A stretch of DNA of 18,455 nt from an uncultured Ruminococcus sp. (GCA_946414115.1 CAMKNF010000019.1:1-18455); one strand, 5' to 3'. Positions 1-6,527 are shown, counted from the stretch's first letter. Numbers and translations are program-made. The notes: generated by a model not told the origin, from the sequence alone.

Positions 1-729
1 TGCCGTAACCTCTACCTTGCCTTTGGTTTCAGGTCGATAAGCGACGCAGGCTTTTGGTACAAAGCCGCAATCCTCGGCGAAAACTTTAAAGTTTTCGTTG
101 AATACAGGCTCGCTGTACTGTGTACGAGCCTTGTCAATAATGGAACGCATATTGTCAAAGAGTATTTCATGCGGCACGCCGCCAAGATACTTGAACGCAC
201 AGGCGAGGCAGAATTCCACCTGTTGCAAATCTCTTGTTTCGGTTACCATAAGGAATTTAGTTCTTGAAAATCCCAGGATTAACAAGAATACATTAAACTT
301 TATTGTTTCACCGTCCTTTGTTTTAAATTTAAGCGATTCTTTCCAGTCCACCTGAGCTTGTACACCCGGATTGGTTTCAAAACGAATAACAGCGTTATTC
401 TGCTTTTCAATGTTCAGATTGTGAATATATCTTTTAATTGTTGAATAGCTGCCGGTATATCCGTGTTCTTTAGCAAGATAGTGATAAATAGCTATTGCCG
501 GAGTTGTTGTTTTAACCTTTTCCTCGATAATGTGTTCAAAGCCATCTGTCTTTTTTTGATATGTACGCTGATGCGGTTTCTCTCCGCTTTTAGCGATTTC
601 CACATATCTGCTGACTGTTCTGCGGTCACAGTTAAGCTGCCTTGCCAGCTTTGAGCAATTTACCTTCAATTCCGGTTGCTCTTTCATTATGTGCTTCACC
701 CTCTCTAAAATGTCTTTCCTTTGGTTCAT
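1..729 (-). CDS. istA: IS21-family transposase IstA, C-terminus beyond window
   Basis: Reading leftward from the ATG at 729, 243 codons stay open to the window edge. The N-terminus (residues 1-45) is a helix-turn-helix region with the run LARQLNCDRRTVSRY, expected to bind the IS ends. The DDE/RNase H-like integrase core follows, with QVDWKE (first Asp), ILFDNMRSII (second Asp) and RPETKGKVE (Glu), which is the IstA catalytic triad pattern. IstA cuts and joins the element ends, normally helped by the ATPase IstB, which would lie further left. The start is supported by an AGGGGG ribosome site 8 bases upstream. IstA proteins are usually about 400-500 residues, so roughly half is visible. No stop or frameshift is seen in this part. 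Confidence 0.9.
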   Translation of the reverse strand, partial: MNQRKDILERVKHIMKEQPELKVNCSKLARQLNCDRRTVSRYVEIAKSGEKPHQRTYQKKTDGFEHIIEEKVKTTTPAIAIYHYLAKEHGYTGSYSTIKRYIHNLNIEKQNNAVIRFETNPGVQAQVDWKESLKFKTKDGETIKFNVFLLILGFSRTKFLMVTETRDLQQVEFCLACAFKYLGGVPHEILFDNMRSIIDKARTQYSEPVFNENFKVFAEDCGFVPKACVAYRPETKGKVEVTA

Positions 730-748
730 ATTTCTACCCCCTGGGGAA

Positions 749-777
749 AGTATACTCTCCTCAGAAGTTATGTGCCA
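749..777 (-). promoter_or_regulatory. weak promoter candidate for istA
   Basis: On the minus strand a TATACT -10 box (749-754) lies 17 bases from TGGCAC (772-777). The -35 match is poor, so this is only a candidate. It sits between the IS terminal repeats and the istA ribosome site. Confidence 0.3.
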
Positions 778-780
778 GAA

Positions 781-820
781 TTGTACATTTTGAGTTGGCG
801 ATTTTGTGCATTTTCAGTTT
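781..820. repeat. tandem terminal repeats of the IS21 end
   Basis: Two 17-base copies, ttgtacattttgagttg (781-797) and ttgtgcattttcagttt (804-820), agree at 14 of 17 positions and start 23 bases apart. IS21-family ends carry multiple such repeats as transposase binding sites. Confidence 0.7.
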
Positions 821-831
821 AGCATTTATAA

Positions 832-1338
832 ATCGGAGTTGATATTAACGATGTTGCATTAGAGCGATGCAGAGAAAAGATTGATTTTGATTATGAACCT
901 GCAAAAGGAAAAGTGTATATTAAAAAAGGTGACGCACGAAATCTTGAGTTTATCCCTGATGAAAGCATAGACTTAATATGCACTCACCCACCCTATGCCG
1001 ATATTATCAAATACAGCGACGGCATAGACGGAGATTTGTCCCGGCTTAAAGTAAAGGATTTTCTTGAAGAAATGAAAAAGGTTGCAGATGAAAGTTATCG
1101 GGTACTTAAAAAGGATAAATTTTGCGCAGTGTTAATGGGAGATACCCGTCAGAAAGGGCATATGATTCCTATGAGTTTTGAGGTAATGAAAAACTTTCAG
1201 GACGCAGGTTTTAAGCTAAAGGAAATCATCATAAAGGAACAACATAATTGCAGGGCAACAGGCTATTGGAAAACAAACAGCGTGAAATATAACTTTTTGC
1301 TCATCGCACACGAGTATCTGTTTGTGTTTAGAAAATGA
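832..1338 (+). pseudogene. DNA methyltransferase, 5' end removed by IS21
   Basis: An open frame starts directly at the IS junction with IGVDINDVALERCREKI, the usual stretch just after the SAM-binding FxGxG motif, which is missing. The catalytic motif THPPYADIIKYS follows, then a C-terminal block with GDTRQKGHMIPMS and HEYLFVFRK. These match amino-methyltransferases (N4-cytosine or N6-adenine type) often carried by clostridial mobile elements. A GTG at 913 gives a 141-residue ORF, but that would lack half of the SAM-binding fold, and there is no good ribosome site before it. An in-frame stop at 829-831 separates it from the IS. It is most likely inactive. The next gene starts 19 bases after the stop. 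Confidence 0.8.
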
Positions 1339-1357
1339 TTTTAATTAAGGAAGAAAA

Positions 1358-1585
1358 ATGCAAGACGAATTTATAATTTCAAAGGAAGAGTTATCAAAGC
1401 TTATTCCTGAGTATACCAATCCTGCTTCAAAAGTGATGCAAAAGATTTATGAAATGTGTTTGCAGGATAAAGTTAAAGCTCACAGTCATGAGGAAATAGC
1501 TCTGCTGTTATTTTTAGTACTAAAATTCAAGTGGGAACAGATTTTTAAGCGTAGTGCTAATTTAGAATTGTGCTTGAACTGCTAA
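1358..1585 (+). CDS. small hypothetical protein of the mobile element
   Basis: This is a 75-residue ORF with a ribosome site (aaggaag) 5-11 bases before its ATG, 19 bases after the methylase stop, so the two were probably co-transcribed. The N-terminal two thirds are helical and charged (MQDEFIISKEELSKLIPEY), then comes a hydrophobic run ALLLFLVLKF. The last dozen residues (RSANLELCLNC) look unlike the rest and overlap a second reading frame beginning at 1561 (next entry). The true C-terminus may therefore have been lost at a junction near 1550. I do not recognise the family. Confidence 0.5.
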   Translation: MQDEFIISKEELSKLIPEYTNPASKVMQKIYEMCLQDKVKAHSHEEIALLLFLVLKFKWEQIFKRSANLELCLNC

Positions 1586-1749
1586 ACAGAAATGAAGAAA
1601 AGCTTACGGCAACCCTGACTGAGGCGCAGAAAGAAACCTTTGAAAAATACAAGGACTGCAATCGTGAAATTTCTAAAATCTGTGAGCGTGAATCCTTTAT
1701 TAAAGGATTCCAATTAGGAGCAAGGATAATAATTGAAGTGATAAGTTAA
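1561..1749 (+). pseudogene. 5'-truncated fragment resembling a DUF6809-type element protein
   Basis: A different frame from the preceding ORF runs open from 1561 to a TAA at 1747-1749. It reads LELLNRNEEKLTATLTEAQ, then KETFEKYKDC, then SFIKGFQLGARIIIEVIS. This charged helical pattern ending in a GFxLGxR motif resembles the C-terminal part of a small family common in clostridial conjugative elements (recalled as DUF6809; not searched). No ATG precedes it: stops at 1546, 1552 and 1558 close the frame upstream, and only a GTG at 1570 could start it. It looks like the tail of a gene whose head was deleted or frameshifted. Confidence 0.55.
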
Positions 1750-1784
1750 GAATAGAAATATTTACCAAATTATATTATACCCAA

Positions 1785-1826
1785 AAACAGACAGGAACAC
1801 ATCAAAGGTGGTGCTTCTGTCTGTTT
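1785..1826 (-). terminator. intrinsic terminator for the DUF6076-like gene, shared hairpin
   Basis: Arms aaacagacag (1785-1794) and ctgtctgttt (1817-1826) are perfect complements. The stem extends inward by six more positions with one mismatch and one G-U pair. On the minus strand the stem is followed by a T-run (GTTTTTGGG). It lies between convergent genes, so it may also block the plus-strand fragment. Confidence 0.75.
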
Positions 1827-1829
1827 GCT

Positions 1830-2882
1830 TTATTCTACATTTATTATTTTTGACGCTTGCTCAAATGAGATAATCCCATCCATACAATCGTTTCTGGCTT
1901 TGATAGCGTTGTTGTGCCAATCGCAATACTGAGTATAGGTCAGATCCTTTGCAGAAGGTTTCTTTTCCAAGCTTAACGCTCGTTCGTAACGCTTATACAT
2001 TCTCTGATTGACTTTGTCAAAGAGAATTTCTATATCGGACTTCGAGAAAAGTTTTGGTGCAAAAACTCTGCATGTGGTTGCTCCGTCACCGAGAGTATTT
2101 CCACAGTACTTATTTTTCTTTTTGGTTTTCGTTTTGAAATATCTTCCACAAAGCCGGCATCTCGATATGTTCGGCTTTAGCTTTACAAAGTGCATCAGAA
2201 GAAATTTATAATAATCATCGGGATAATGAAAACGATATTCCGTTTCAATATATTTCTTCTTTTCGTTATAGCTGTATTTTATATTGCAATCAAAATTGCT
2301 GAGAAAGCTAAAACTATCATCAAGCTCCATATCAATACTCTCGTTGATGCGATATAGAAATTTATTAACGGAGAAGTGTAGATTTGCAATATGAAGGATG
2401 GATGTCTTAAGTTCATCACTTGCGATAAAGCTTGGACAGATATCTATTCTTGTCCAATAATCGTTGACCAACTGAACTGCGTGATAAAAATCATTAAAAT
2501 CCACGCAGTGCTTCAATTCCTTATTTGATGTGTACTGATTTTGAAAATCATCAGTTAATTCAGCGTTGCTCAGAAAACGCTGTAGCATAATTCCTGCAAA
2601 ATCAAGAATTTCGTCAACAGCAGTTGTATCAGGCAACTTTTCTGCACTGCTGTCAGTGTGAAATATTCTTTTTAAATTTCCCTCATCATCTATACGAACC
2701 GATAAATATTTTTCTTGCAACACAATGAATCTTCCTTTTGTCAAAAAGTAAACTTTTGCGTTTTTGTGAAAGTTTACTTTTTTATTTAAATATGATTTTA
2801 GCTGTTCAACTATTATATCATAATGCATTGCGCATAAGAGAAATGCATTGCCGCAGGCAACGAAAACGTAGTTTTCGAACAT
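1830..2882 (-). CDS. DUF6076-like zinc-finger protein of unknown function
   Basis: This is a 350-residue reading frame transcribed against its neighbours. Residues 242-271 form a probable zinc site: CRLCGRYF (C242, C245), a lysine-rich loop, C260 in KYCGN and C271 in TTCRVF. The C-terminus (290-350) is basic and helical. I associate this layout with DUF6076, found in Ruminococcaceae mobile regions; the function is not known, but the cysteine set and basic tail suggest nucleic-acid binding. The start is uncertain. The ATG at 2882 has no clear ribosome site, and the next one (Met19, at 2828) has none either. The first 18 codons contain a palindrome and 10-base direct repeats, and a TGATATAAT extended -10 sits just after Met19. 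The annotated N-terminus may therefore be regulatory DNA. Confidence 0.65.
   Translation of the reverse strand: MFENYVFVACGNAFLLCAMHYDIIVEQLKSYLNKKVNFHKNAKVYFLTKGRFIVLQEKYLSVRIDDEGNLKRIFHTDSSAEKLPDTTAVDEILDFAGIMLQRFLSNAELTDDFQNQYTSNKELKHCVDFNDFYHAVQLVNDYWTRIDICPSFIASDELKTSILHIANLHFSVNKFLYRINESIDMELDDSFSFLSNFDCNIKYSYNEKKKYIETEYRFHYPDDYYKFLLMHFVKLKPNISRCRLCGRYFKTKTKKKNKYCGNTLGDGATTCRVFAPKLFSKSDIEILFDKVNQRMYKRYERALSLEKKPSAKDLTYTQYCDWHNNAIKARNDCMDGIISFEQASKIINVE
2822..2877 (-). promoter_or_regulatory. direct repeats and palindrome at the start of the DUF6076-like gene
   Basis: Two copies of aatgcattgc (2822-2831 and 2842-2851) lie exactly 20 bases apart, about two helical turns. Next to them is the perfect palindrome cgaaaac-gta-gttttcg (2861-2877). 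Such an arrangement suits an autoregulator or replication-protein binding region. The lack of a ribosome site for the first ATG supports this area being control DNA. Confidence 0.4.
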
Positions 2883-2915
2883 TATGATACAATGTTCTCT
2901 CAGCCGTCAAAATCT

Positions 2916-2978
2916 TTGATTTTGGTAACGGTGTGAGGTTATTATATCATGTCGGTATAAAAATTCAAATTCTATACC
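2916..2978 (+). promoter_or_regulatory. promoter and operator candidate for the RepA-like gene
   Basis: TTGATT (2916-2921) and TATTAT (2940-2945) are 18 bases apart. Downstream, around the expected start point, is the inverted repeat ggtata (2954-2959) / tatacc (2973-2978). A second small stem, caaaatc-ttt-gattttg (2908-2924), overlaps the -35. A repressor at ggtata-N13-tatacc would block transcription of the ATPase gene. Confidence 0.45.
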
Positions 2979-3007
2979 AACGAAATTAAAACAAGGGAGG
3001 ATTAAAA

Positions 3008-4093
3008 ATGTTAAGAGAAAATGATTTGCTGAAAACTATTGACGGTGAAACGCTTTTGAATTCGCCGTTGAACTCACCTGAGTTTATTGTATCACACCTG
3101 ATTCCGCAGGGAATACATTTGCTTGGCGGTTCACCGAAGATAGGAAAGTCGTGGCTTGTGATTTGGATGTGTCTGCAAATTGCAAACGGTAAACCTATCT
3201 GGAATTACGAAACACGCAAGGGAACAGTTTTGTATCTTGCACTTGAGGACAGCTTTGAAAGACTGCAATCAAGACTTCTTGAAATCACAGATGAAGCTCC
3301 AAGTAATCTGCACTTTGCAATATTGTCAAAAAGTATTGACGACGGATTGAACAGGCAGATAGAAAGCTTCATTGATGAACATCCGGATACAGTTTTCATT
3401 GCGATTGATACTTTGCAAAGGATAAGAAACAATGATACAAAAAGCAATCCATACGCAAGTGATTATGACGACCTGACTTTCCTGAAAGAGATTGCAAACA
3501 AAAACCATATTGCAATTTTGCTTGTGCATCATCTGAGAAAGCAGAGGGATGACGATCCTCTGAATATGCTTTCGGGTTCAACCGGTTTATCGGGAGCAGT
3601 TGATACTGTTTTTGTTTTGAGCAGACCGAAACGAACAGACAACCTTGCAACGCTGTATTGCTCTGGCAGAGATATTGAAACGATTGAAATACCGCTTGAG
3701 TTTTCAGAAAAGAGTTTCGTATGGTCAAAGCACAACGGAGAAGAAGCTACCGTTAAAATGCTTGATGAGGTTGTAGTTGCCGTAGATAATTATTTCTCTT
3801 CTGCTGTTGAAAAATCTTTTAAGGGGACGGCAACCGAGCTTGCAGAGCTTATCAAAGAAAGCGACGGAACTGAAATAGCACCGCCGATACTTTCTAAAAG
3901 ACTTCTGAAATTTCATTCTCAATTTTGCAGTCTGGGGTACAGCTGTGAATTCGGCAGAACTAATCAAGGGAGATTTATTAAAATTGAAAAGCACGGTGAC
4001 GGCAGTGACATTAGTGACGGTAAATATGATACAAAGCCAAGTGTCAATCCTTCCGTCGCACTGTCACGCAAAGAGCCGTGTCAGCCAACGTGA
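3008..4093 (+). CDS. RepA-like AAA ATPase/helicase of a mobile element (AAA_25 type)
   Basis: This is a 361-residue protein with a RecA-fold ATPase domain. The Walker A motif is GGSPKIGKSW (40-49), Walker B is VFIAID (129-134), the sensor-like motif is LLVHHLRK (171-178) and SGSTGLSGAVDTVF is at 189-202. This matches the RepA/AAA_25 hexameric helicase family that initiates or supports replication of plasmids and integrative elements. The C-terminal third (230-361) is a variable DNA-binding-like region ending in a Gly/Asp/Ser-rich tail encoded by three 9-base repeats. The start has a strong site (gggagg) and an upstream leader box (2978-2991) shared with the recombinase gene. No relaxase follows; a 410-base hairpin-rich gap does. 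The ATPase reading frame looks intact. Confidence 0.8.
   Translation: MLRENDLLKTIDGETLLNSPLNSPEFIVSHLIPQGIHLLGGSPKIGKSWLVIWMCLQIANGKPIWNYETRKGTVLYLALEDSFERLQSRLLEITDEAPSNLHFAILSKSIDDGLNRQIESFIDEHPDTVFIAIDTLQRIRNNDTKSNPYASDYDDLTFLKEIANKNHIAILLVHHLRKQRDDDPLNMLSGSTGLSGAVDTVFVLSRPKRTDNLATLYCSGRDIETIEIPLEFSEKSFVWSKHNGEEATVKMLDEVVVAVDNYFSSAVEKSFKGTATELAELIKESDGTEIAPPILSKRLLKFHSQFCSLGYSCEFGRTNQGRFIKIEKHGDGSDISDGKYDTKPSVNPSVALSRKEPCQPT
3996..4022 (+). repeat. three 9-base GTGAC repeats inside the ATPase gene
   Basis: gtgacggca, gtgacatta and gtgacggta follow each other without gap. They encode the acidic GDGSDISDG stretch of the protein tail. They could be low-complexity coding sequence only, or iteron-like binding sites. 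Confidence 0.5.
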
Positions 4094-4502
4094 GGCGTTT
4101 TGCGCGATTATTTTGCCATGGGTGAGAAAGTACCCGATTGCAAGCGAAAATCGAAATTCGGGCAAATTTACGGCAGAAAGGAAAACGGCTTTTCAAAAGG
4201 ATGTTCTAATATCTGCCCGTGATTTACAGGGTAGGTAGTCAAGCAGGAGAAAGCAAGGGGCCCTGATGTATGCCCCTTGCGTACCACATCGGACGGCAGT
4301 GCCGACCGAAGATTTGGCTTTAGCAAGCCGTTTTTCGATAAAACACAGCATCGTTTTATGGGAGTCAAAAGGTGATACTTTTGTGGGTCGTGATTTCGGG
4401 TTTGGTGTATCGGTGTATCCCGTAATCGAAAATAATCCGATAAACAAGCCGTTTTTTCAGGAGTCAGATAGTGTGTATCAGAATACTGGGAGGTGATTTA
4501 CA
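4094..4502 (+). other. hairpin-rich intergenic stretch, candidate oriT region
   Basis: No convincing gene lies here. A 76-codon open frame (4266-4496) has no ribosome site and is probably chance. The stretch holds two adjacent hairpins at 4253-4309 (separate entry), a smaller one, caaaag-gtgata-cttttg, at 4366-4383, and a 12-base direct repeat caagccgttttt at 4324-4335 and 4445-4456. Its place between a Rep-like ATPase and a ribbon-helix-helix gene is where mobilisable elements often keep a transfer origin. Confidence 0.45.
4253..4309 (+). other. paired hairpins, possible nic/oriT site
   Basis: Hairpin 1 has perfect 9-base arms gcaaggggc (4253-4261) and gccccttgc (4272-4280) around a 10-base loop. 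Hairpin 2 (4289-4309) reads tcgg-a-cggc-agt-gccg-a-ccga, complementary except for one A-A pair. Neither is followed by a T-run, so they are not ordinary terminators. A GC-rich inverted repeat just before a possible nick site is typical of oriT. The relaxase family cannot be named from this alone. Confidence 0.45.
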
Positions 4503-4913
4503 ATGGAAGATAAAAAACAGAGAATAAGCCTTTTTCTTGACAAGGATTTTGTGGTGAAGATGGATAAAGAAATCAAGTCGGCTGGCTTTAAATCGAGGAA
4601 TGATTTTGTTGCCTATGCGGTCAATTCGTATTTTGCAGACAAGCTTTTGTCGGATGAAAATTCTGTTGTCAATGAAAAGCTCGCAAAGGAAATTGCGAAG
4701 TCTGGTGAGGAACAGCAGAAAAGAATTTCAAAAGGACTGTTCCGATATGCAGTTGAGCTTGAGCTGATTATGAAAATACTTGCCGAGGAAAAACATTTTT
4801 CAAAGGAAAGGCTCGAAGCTATGAGAAAGGAAGCGATAAATAATGTCCGCCGTACAAGAGGCAAGGTACGGCTTGACGATTTATTTGAGCGAAAAGATTA
4901 TAAGTCACTGTAA
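4503..4913 (+). CDS. ribbon-helix-helix protein, likely mobilisation accessory or regulator
   Basis: This is a 136-residue protein. Residues 6-50 (QRISLFLDKDF, then helices up to DFVAYAVNSYF) fit a CopG/Arc-type ribbon-helix-helix DNA-binding domain. Residues 55-136 are a highly charged helical tail ending in the basic segment NNVRRTRGKVRLDD, which may serve for oligomerisation or DNA contact. Such proteins in clostridial integrative elements act as relaxosome partners or as repressors. The ribosome site gggaggtgat is strong and well placed before the ATG. It lies directly after the hairpin stretch, its likeliest binding target, and before the broken small gene at 4976. The frame is intact. 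Confidence 0.7.
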   Translation: MEDKKQRISLFLDKDFVVKMDKEIKSAGFKSRNDFVAYAVNSYFADKLLSDENSVVNEKLAKEIAKSGEEQQKRISKGLFRYAVELELIMKILAEEKHFSKERLEAMRKEAINNVRRTRGKVRLDDLFERKDYKSL

Positions 4914-4975
4914 AAATCAACAAGCTATAATTCACTATGCAAGGTAAATTATTATTCGGAATGGAGGAACAAAGG

Positions 4976-5144
4976 ATGAATATTACATTCAAAAGTTCAG
5001 CATAATGAATATGAGGAAGGAGAGATAGCGATTAATAAAAATGAATTTGAAAAGCTAAGAATGCAGATGTCAAAGGAAATATGGTTGTCTTTATTTAACG
5101 AATATTTATTCAGAAACGGGCTGATAACGCGGAGGAAAGACTAA
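4976..5144 (+). pseudogene. small SHOCT-like element protein broken by one extra A
   Basis: The ATG at 4976 with a good ribosome site (ggagg, 4963-4967) opens MNITFK and then hits a stop after nine codons. Dropping one base from the AAAA run at 4991-4994 joins it to a frame running KVQHNEYEEGEIAINKNEF, then EKLRMQMSKEIWLSLFNEYL, then FRNGLITRRKD, ending at 5142-5144. The whole would be about 55 residues. The C-terminal half resembles short SHOCT-like helical proteins found next to recombinases. A homopolymer frameshift explains it best. A sequencing error or translational slippage at AAAA is also possible. Confidence 0.65.
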
Positions 5145-5194
5145 AAATGAACGGAAAAATCGCATCGTACATCAGCCGAATCAGGAAATGAAAA

Positions 5195-5220
5195 AGCCGC
5201 CGAGTGAAGATTCGGCGGCT
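5195..5220 (-). terminator. strong GC hairpin, terminator-like on the minus strand
   Basis: Arms agccgccga (5195-5203) and tcggcggct (5212-5220) are perfect complements around an 8-base loop. The T-run follows on the minus strand (ggctttttc), not on the plus strand. A competing stem, ccgaatc (5176-5182) with gattcgg (5209-5215), could form instead. No minus-strand gene ends here, so the orientation is puzzling; a role at the element end is possible. A short frame (5128-5230) crosses the hairpin but has no start signal. Confidence 0.55.
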
Positions 5221-5271
5221 CATACATAAAACAACTTACTTATTATCTTGCTTATTTTCTTGTGTGTTCTT

Positions 5272-5324
5272 TAATGTGTAACGTTTTTCTTGGATTTTCA
5301 GGTGTAATTTGTAACGTTTTTCTT
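5272..5324 (+). repeat. two 20-base direct repeats, 33-base period
   Basis: taatgtgtaacgtttttctt (5272-5291) and taatttgtaacgtttttctt (5305-5324) differ at one position. The 33-base spacing is about three helical turns, so a protein could bind both copies on one face of the DNA. They lie 125 bases before the recombinase start, upstream of its promoter. Confidence 0.7.
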
Positions 5325-5388
5325 AAAAATTTTGAAAACATTTCCAAAAACTAATTCTGTGTTTGATATAGATATATGAATTACTATG

Positions 5389-5417
5389 TGATATAATCAT
5401 CATAATAAAGTGATGAT
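5389..5417 (+). promoter_or_regulatory. promoter/operator candidate of the recombinase gene
   Basis: An extended -10 box, TG-a-TATAAT (5389-5397), has no good -35 at standard distance. The inverted repeat atcatca (5396-5402) / tgatgat (5411-5417) covers the expected start point and would suit a repressor. Two bases further on comes caacgaaattaaaa (5419-5432), identical to the leader of the ATPase gene (2978-2991). Confidence 0.5.
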
Positions 5418-5448
5418 ACAACGAAATTAAAAATAGGGAAGTGAAGAA

Positions 5449-6099
5449 ATGGATATTTTAAAAACGAGGGAACAGCTCAGGAGTTGCAGTATATATGACC
5501 TGCCTTTGCGCGTCACATTCTATGCCCGAGTGAGTACGGACAAGGATGCACAGCTTAATTCGCTTGACAATCAGATCAGCTTCTACTCGAATATGATTAA
5601 GAAAAATCCCAACTGGGAATATGTCGAAGGCTATATTGATGAGGGCTTGTCAGCTATCTCGACCGAAAAGCGTGAGAATTTTCACCGAATGGTAACAGAC
5701 GGCGAGAACGGCGAGTTCGATATGATAATCACAAAGGAAATTTCCCGATTTGCCAGAAACACGCTTGACAGTATCAGGTTCACGAGAGAGCTTCTGCACT
5801 TCGGTGTTGCAGTGTTCTTTCAGAACGATAACATCAACACGCTCGACGAGGACAGCGAACTGCGGCTTACGATTATGTCGAGTATTGCGCAGGACGAGCT
5901 GAGAAAACTGTCGTCCCGTATCAAGTTCGGGCATCAGCAGGCAATCAAGGATCACGTTGTGCTCGGCAACAGCAGAATTTTCGGCTACCGCAAGGACAAT
6001 AAGCGTCTTGTGATTGACGAGGAAGAGGCTAAAATGGTACGTGAGCTGTTCGAAAGATATGTTTGCCGAATATTTAGGCGTGAAACAGTAGAATATTAG
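5449..6099 (+). pseudogene. large serine recombinase, truncated after the catalytic domain
   Basis: The resolvase-type catalytic domain is well kept. YARVSTDKDAQLNSLDNQ carries the nucleophile Ser29, KEISRFARN supplies Arg100 and Arg103, and the long helix IMSSIAQDELRKLSSRIKFG follows. The start of the recombinase domain (GYRKDNKRLVIDEEEAKMV) is present, but likeness ends near residue 206, and ten unrelated residues lead to a stop at 6097. Full-length members are about 450-550 residues and need the lost zinc-ribbon and coiled-coil parts for DNA binding and synapsis. The truncated protein should not integrate or excise. In another frame the junction reads FAEYLGVKQ then a stop, perhaps a remnant of a different gene. 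The ribosome site is gggaagtg. Confidence 0.8.
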
Positions 6100-6125
6100 T
6101 TCATTGCCGCTATACGCAAAAGAAT

Positions 6126-6172
6126 AAAACCGCCCGTACTTGCCGAGAATTGACTTGTACGGGTCTTGTTTT
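6126..6172 (+). terminator. terminator-like hairpin after the truncated recombinase
   Basis: cccgtac (6133-6139) pairs with gtacggg (6157-6163). Flanking aaaac (6126-6130) and gtttt (6168-6172) can extend the stem. T-rich sequence follows. The loop is long (17 bases), so efficiency is uncertain. Confidence 0.5.
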
Positions 6173-6492
6173 GCTTTTGAGCAAATGGTTATTATTTATG
6201 GATATAAGCGTTTTGCAGGCTATTCAGGCAAAGCATAGAACGGTGTTCTACAGCAGGGAAATAGAAAATGACGGAGCACTCTGCCAATGACAGCGTATCA
6301 ATTATGAATTACCGCAATAGCGGTTGAATTGGTAGGGAAAAATAAATGTCCTTCAGGCATTATGCAGACTGATAATTCACAAGTAAGGGGCAATAACTTT
6401 TCATAAATCTGCATAGCTTTTGACGTCTATAAACACCAAATAAACACCCACCCGACAAATAAGGCGCATTTTCAGACAGAAAATAAAACAAT
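6173..6492. other. non-coding stretch between element remnant and tRNA-Trp
   Basis: No gene is supported. There is a 30-codon ORF at 6198-6290 (begins MDISVLQAIQAKHRTVFYSR) without a ribosome site and a 38-codon ORF on the minus strand near 6410, probably decayed gene pieces or chance. A small hairpin, accgc-aata-gcggt, lies at 6311-6324. This is probably the scar between mobile DNA and core genome. Confidence 0.5.
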
Positions 6493-6527
6493 AAAAACGG
6501 CTTAAACGCAGTGTTTAAGCCGTTTTT
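6493..6527 (-). terminator. terminator of tRNA-Trp
   Basis: Arms aaaaacggcttaaac (6493-6507) and gtttaagccgttttt (6513-6527) are perfect over 15 bases with a 5-base loop. Read leftward it ends in TTTTT just after the tRNA 3' end. By symmetry it also works rightward. Confidence 0.9.

Larger units (their letters stand above)
1..824 (-). mobile_element. IS21-family insertion sequence, partial (istA-side end)
   Basis: The block holds an IS21-type transposase gene on the minus strand, followed beyond its start by the tandem terminal repeats typical of this family. The other end, with any istB helper gene, lies outside the window. The outer boundary is placed near 824, where the minus strand begins TGCTAAACTG. 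It could be a few bases further right, because recognisable methyltransferase coding sequence resumes only at 832. Target-site duplication cannot be tested with one end. Confidence 0.8.
832..6172. mobile_element. decayed integrative mobilisable element (mosaic)
   Basis: This span groups genes typical of clostridial integrative elements: a DNA methylase, a RepA-like ATPase, a ribbon-helix-helix protein, small accessory ORFs and a large serine recombinase. At least four of them are damaged: methylase 5' end lost, a 5'-truncated fragment at 1561, a frameshift at 4991 and a recombinase C-terminus lost. No relaxase is visible, and the outer boundaries are inferred from gene content, not from att repeats. 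It probably cannot move by itself. Confidence 0.6.

Noticed and set aside
3396..3994. Several minus-strand open frames opposite the ATPase gene
   Set aside because: They lie opposite a clear ATPase coding frame with intact Walker motifs and lack ribosome sites.
4266..4496. 76-codon open frame in the hairpin region
   Set aside because: There is no ribosome site, its start lies inside the strongest hairpin, and its composition is unlike the neighbours. Most likely non-coding.
5147..5191. 14-residue ORF MNGKIASYISRIRK after the broken small gene
   Set aside because: It has a plausible ribosome site (ggagg, 5131-5135) but is too short and ends just before the hairpin. It could be the start of a lost gene but cannot be supported.
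5272..5324. Possible CRISPR-like repeat pair
   Set aside because: There are only two copies, 13 bases apart, with no further units and no cas genes; they fit protein binding sites better.
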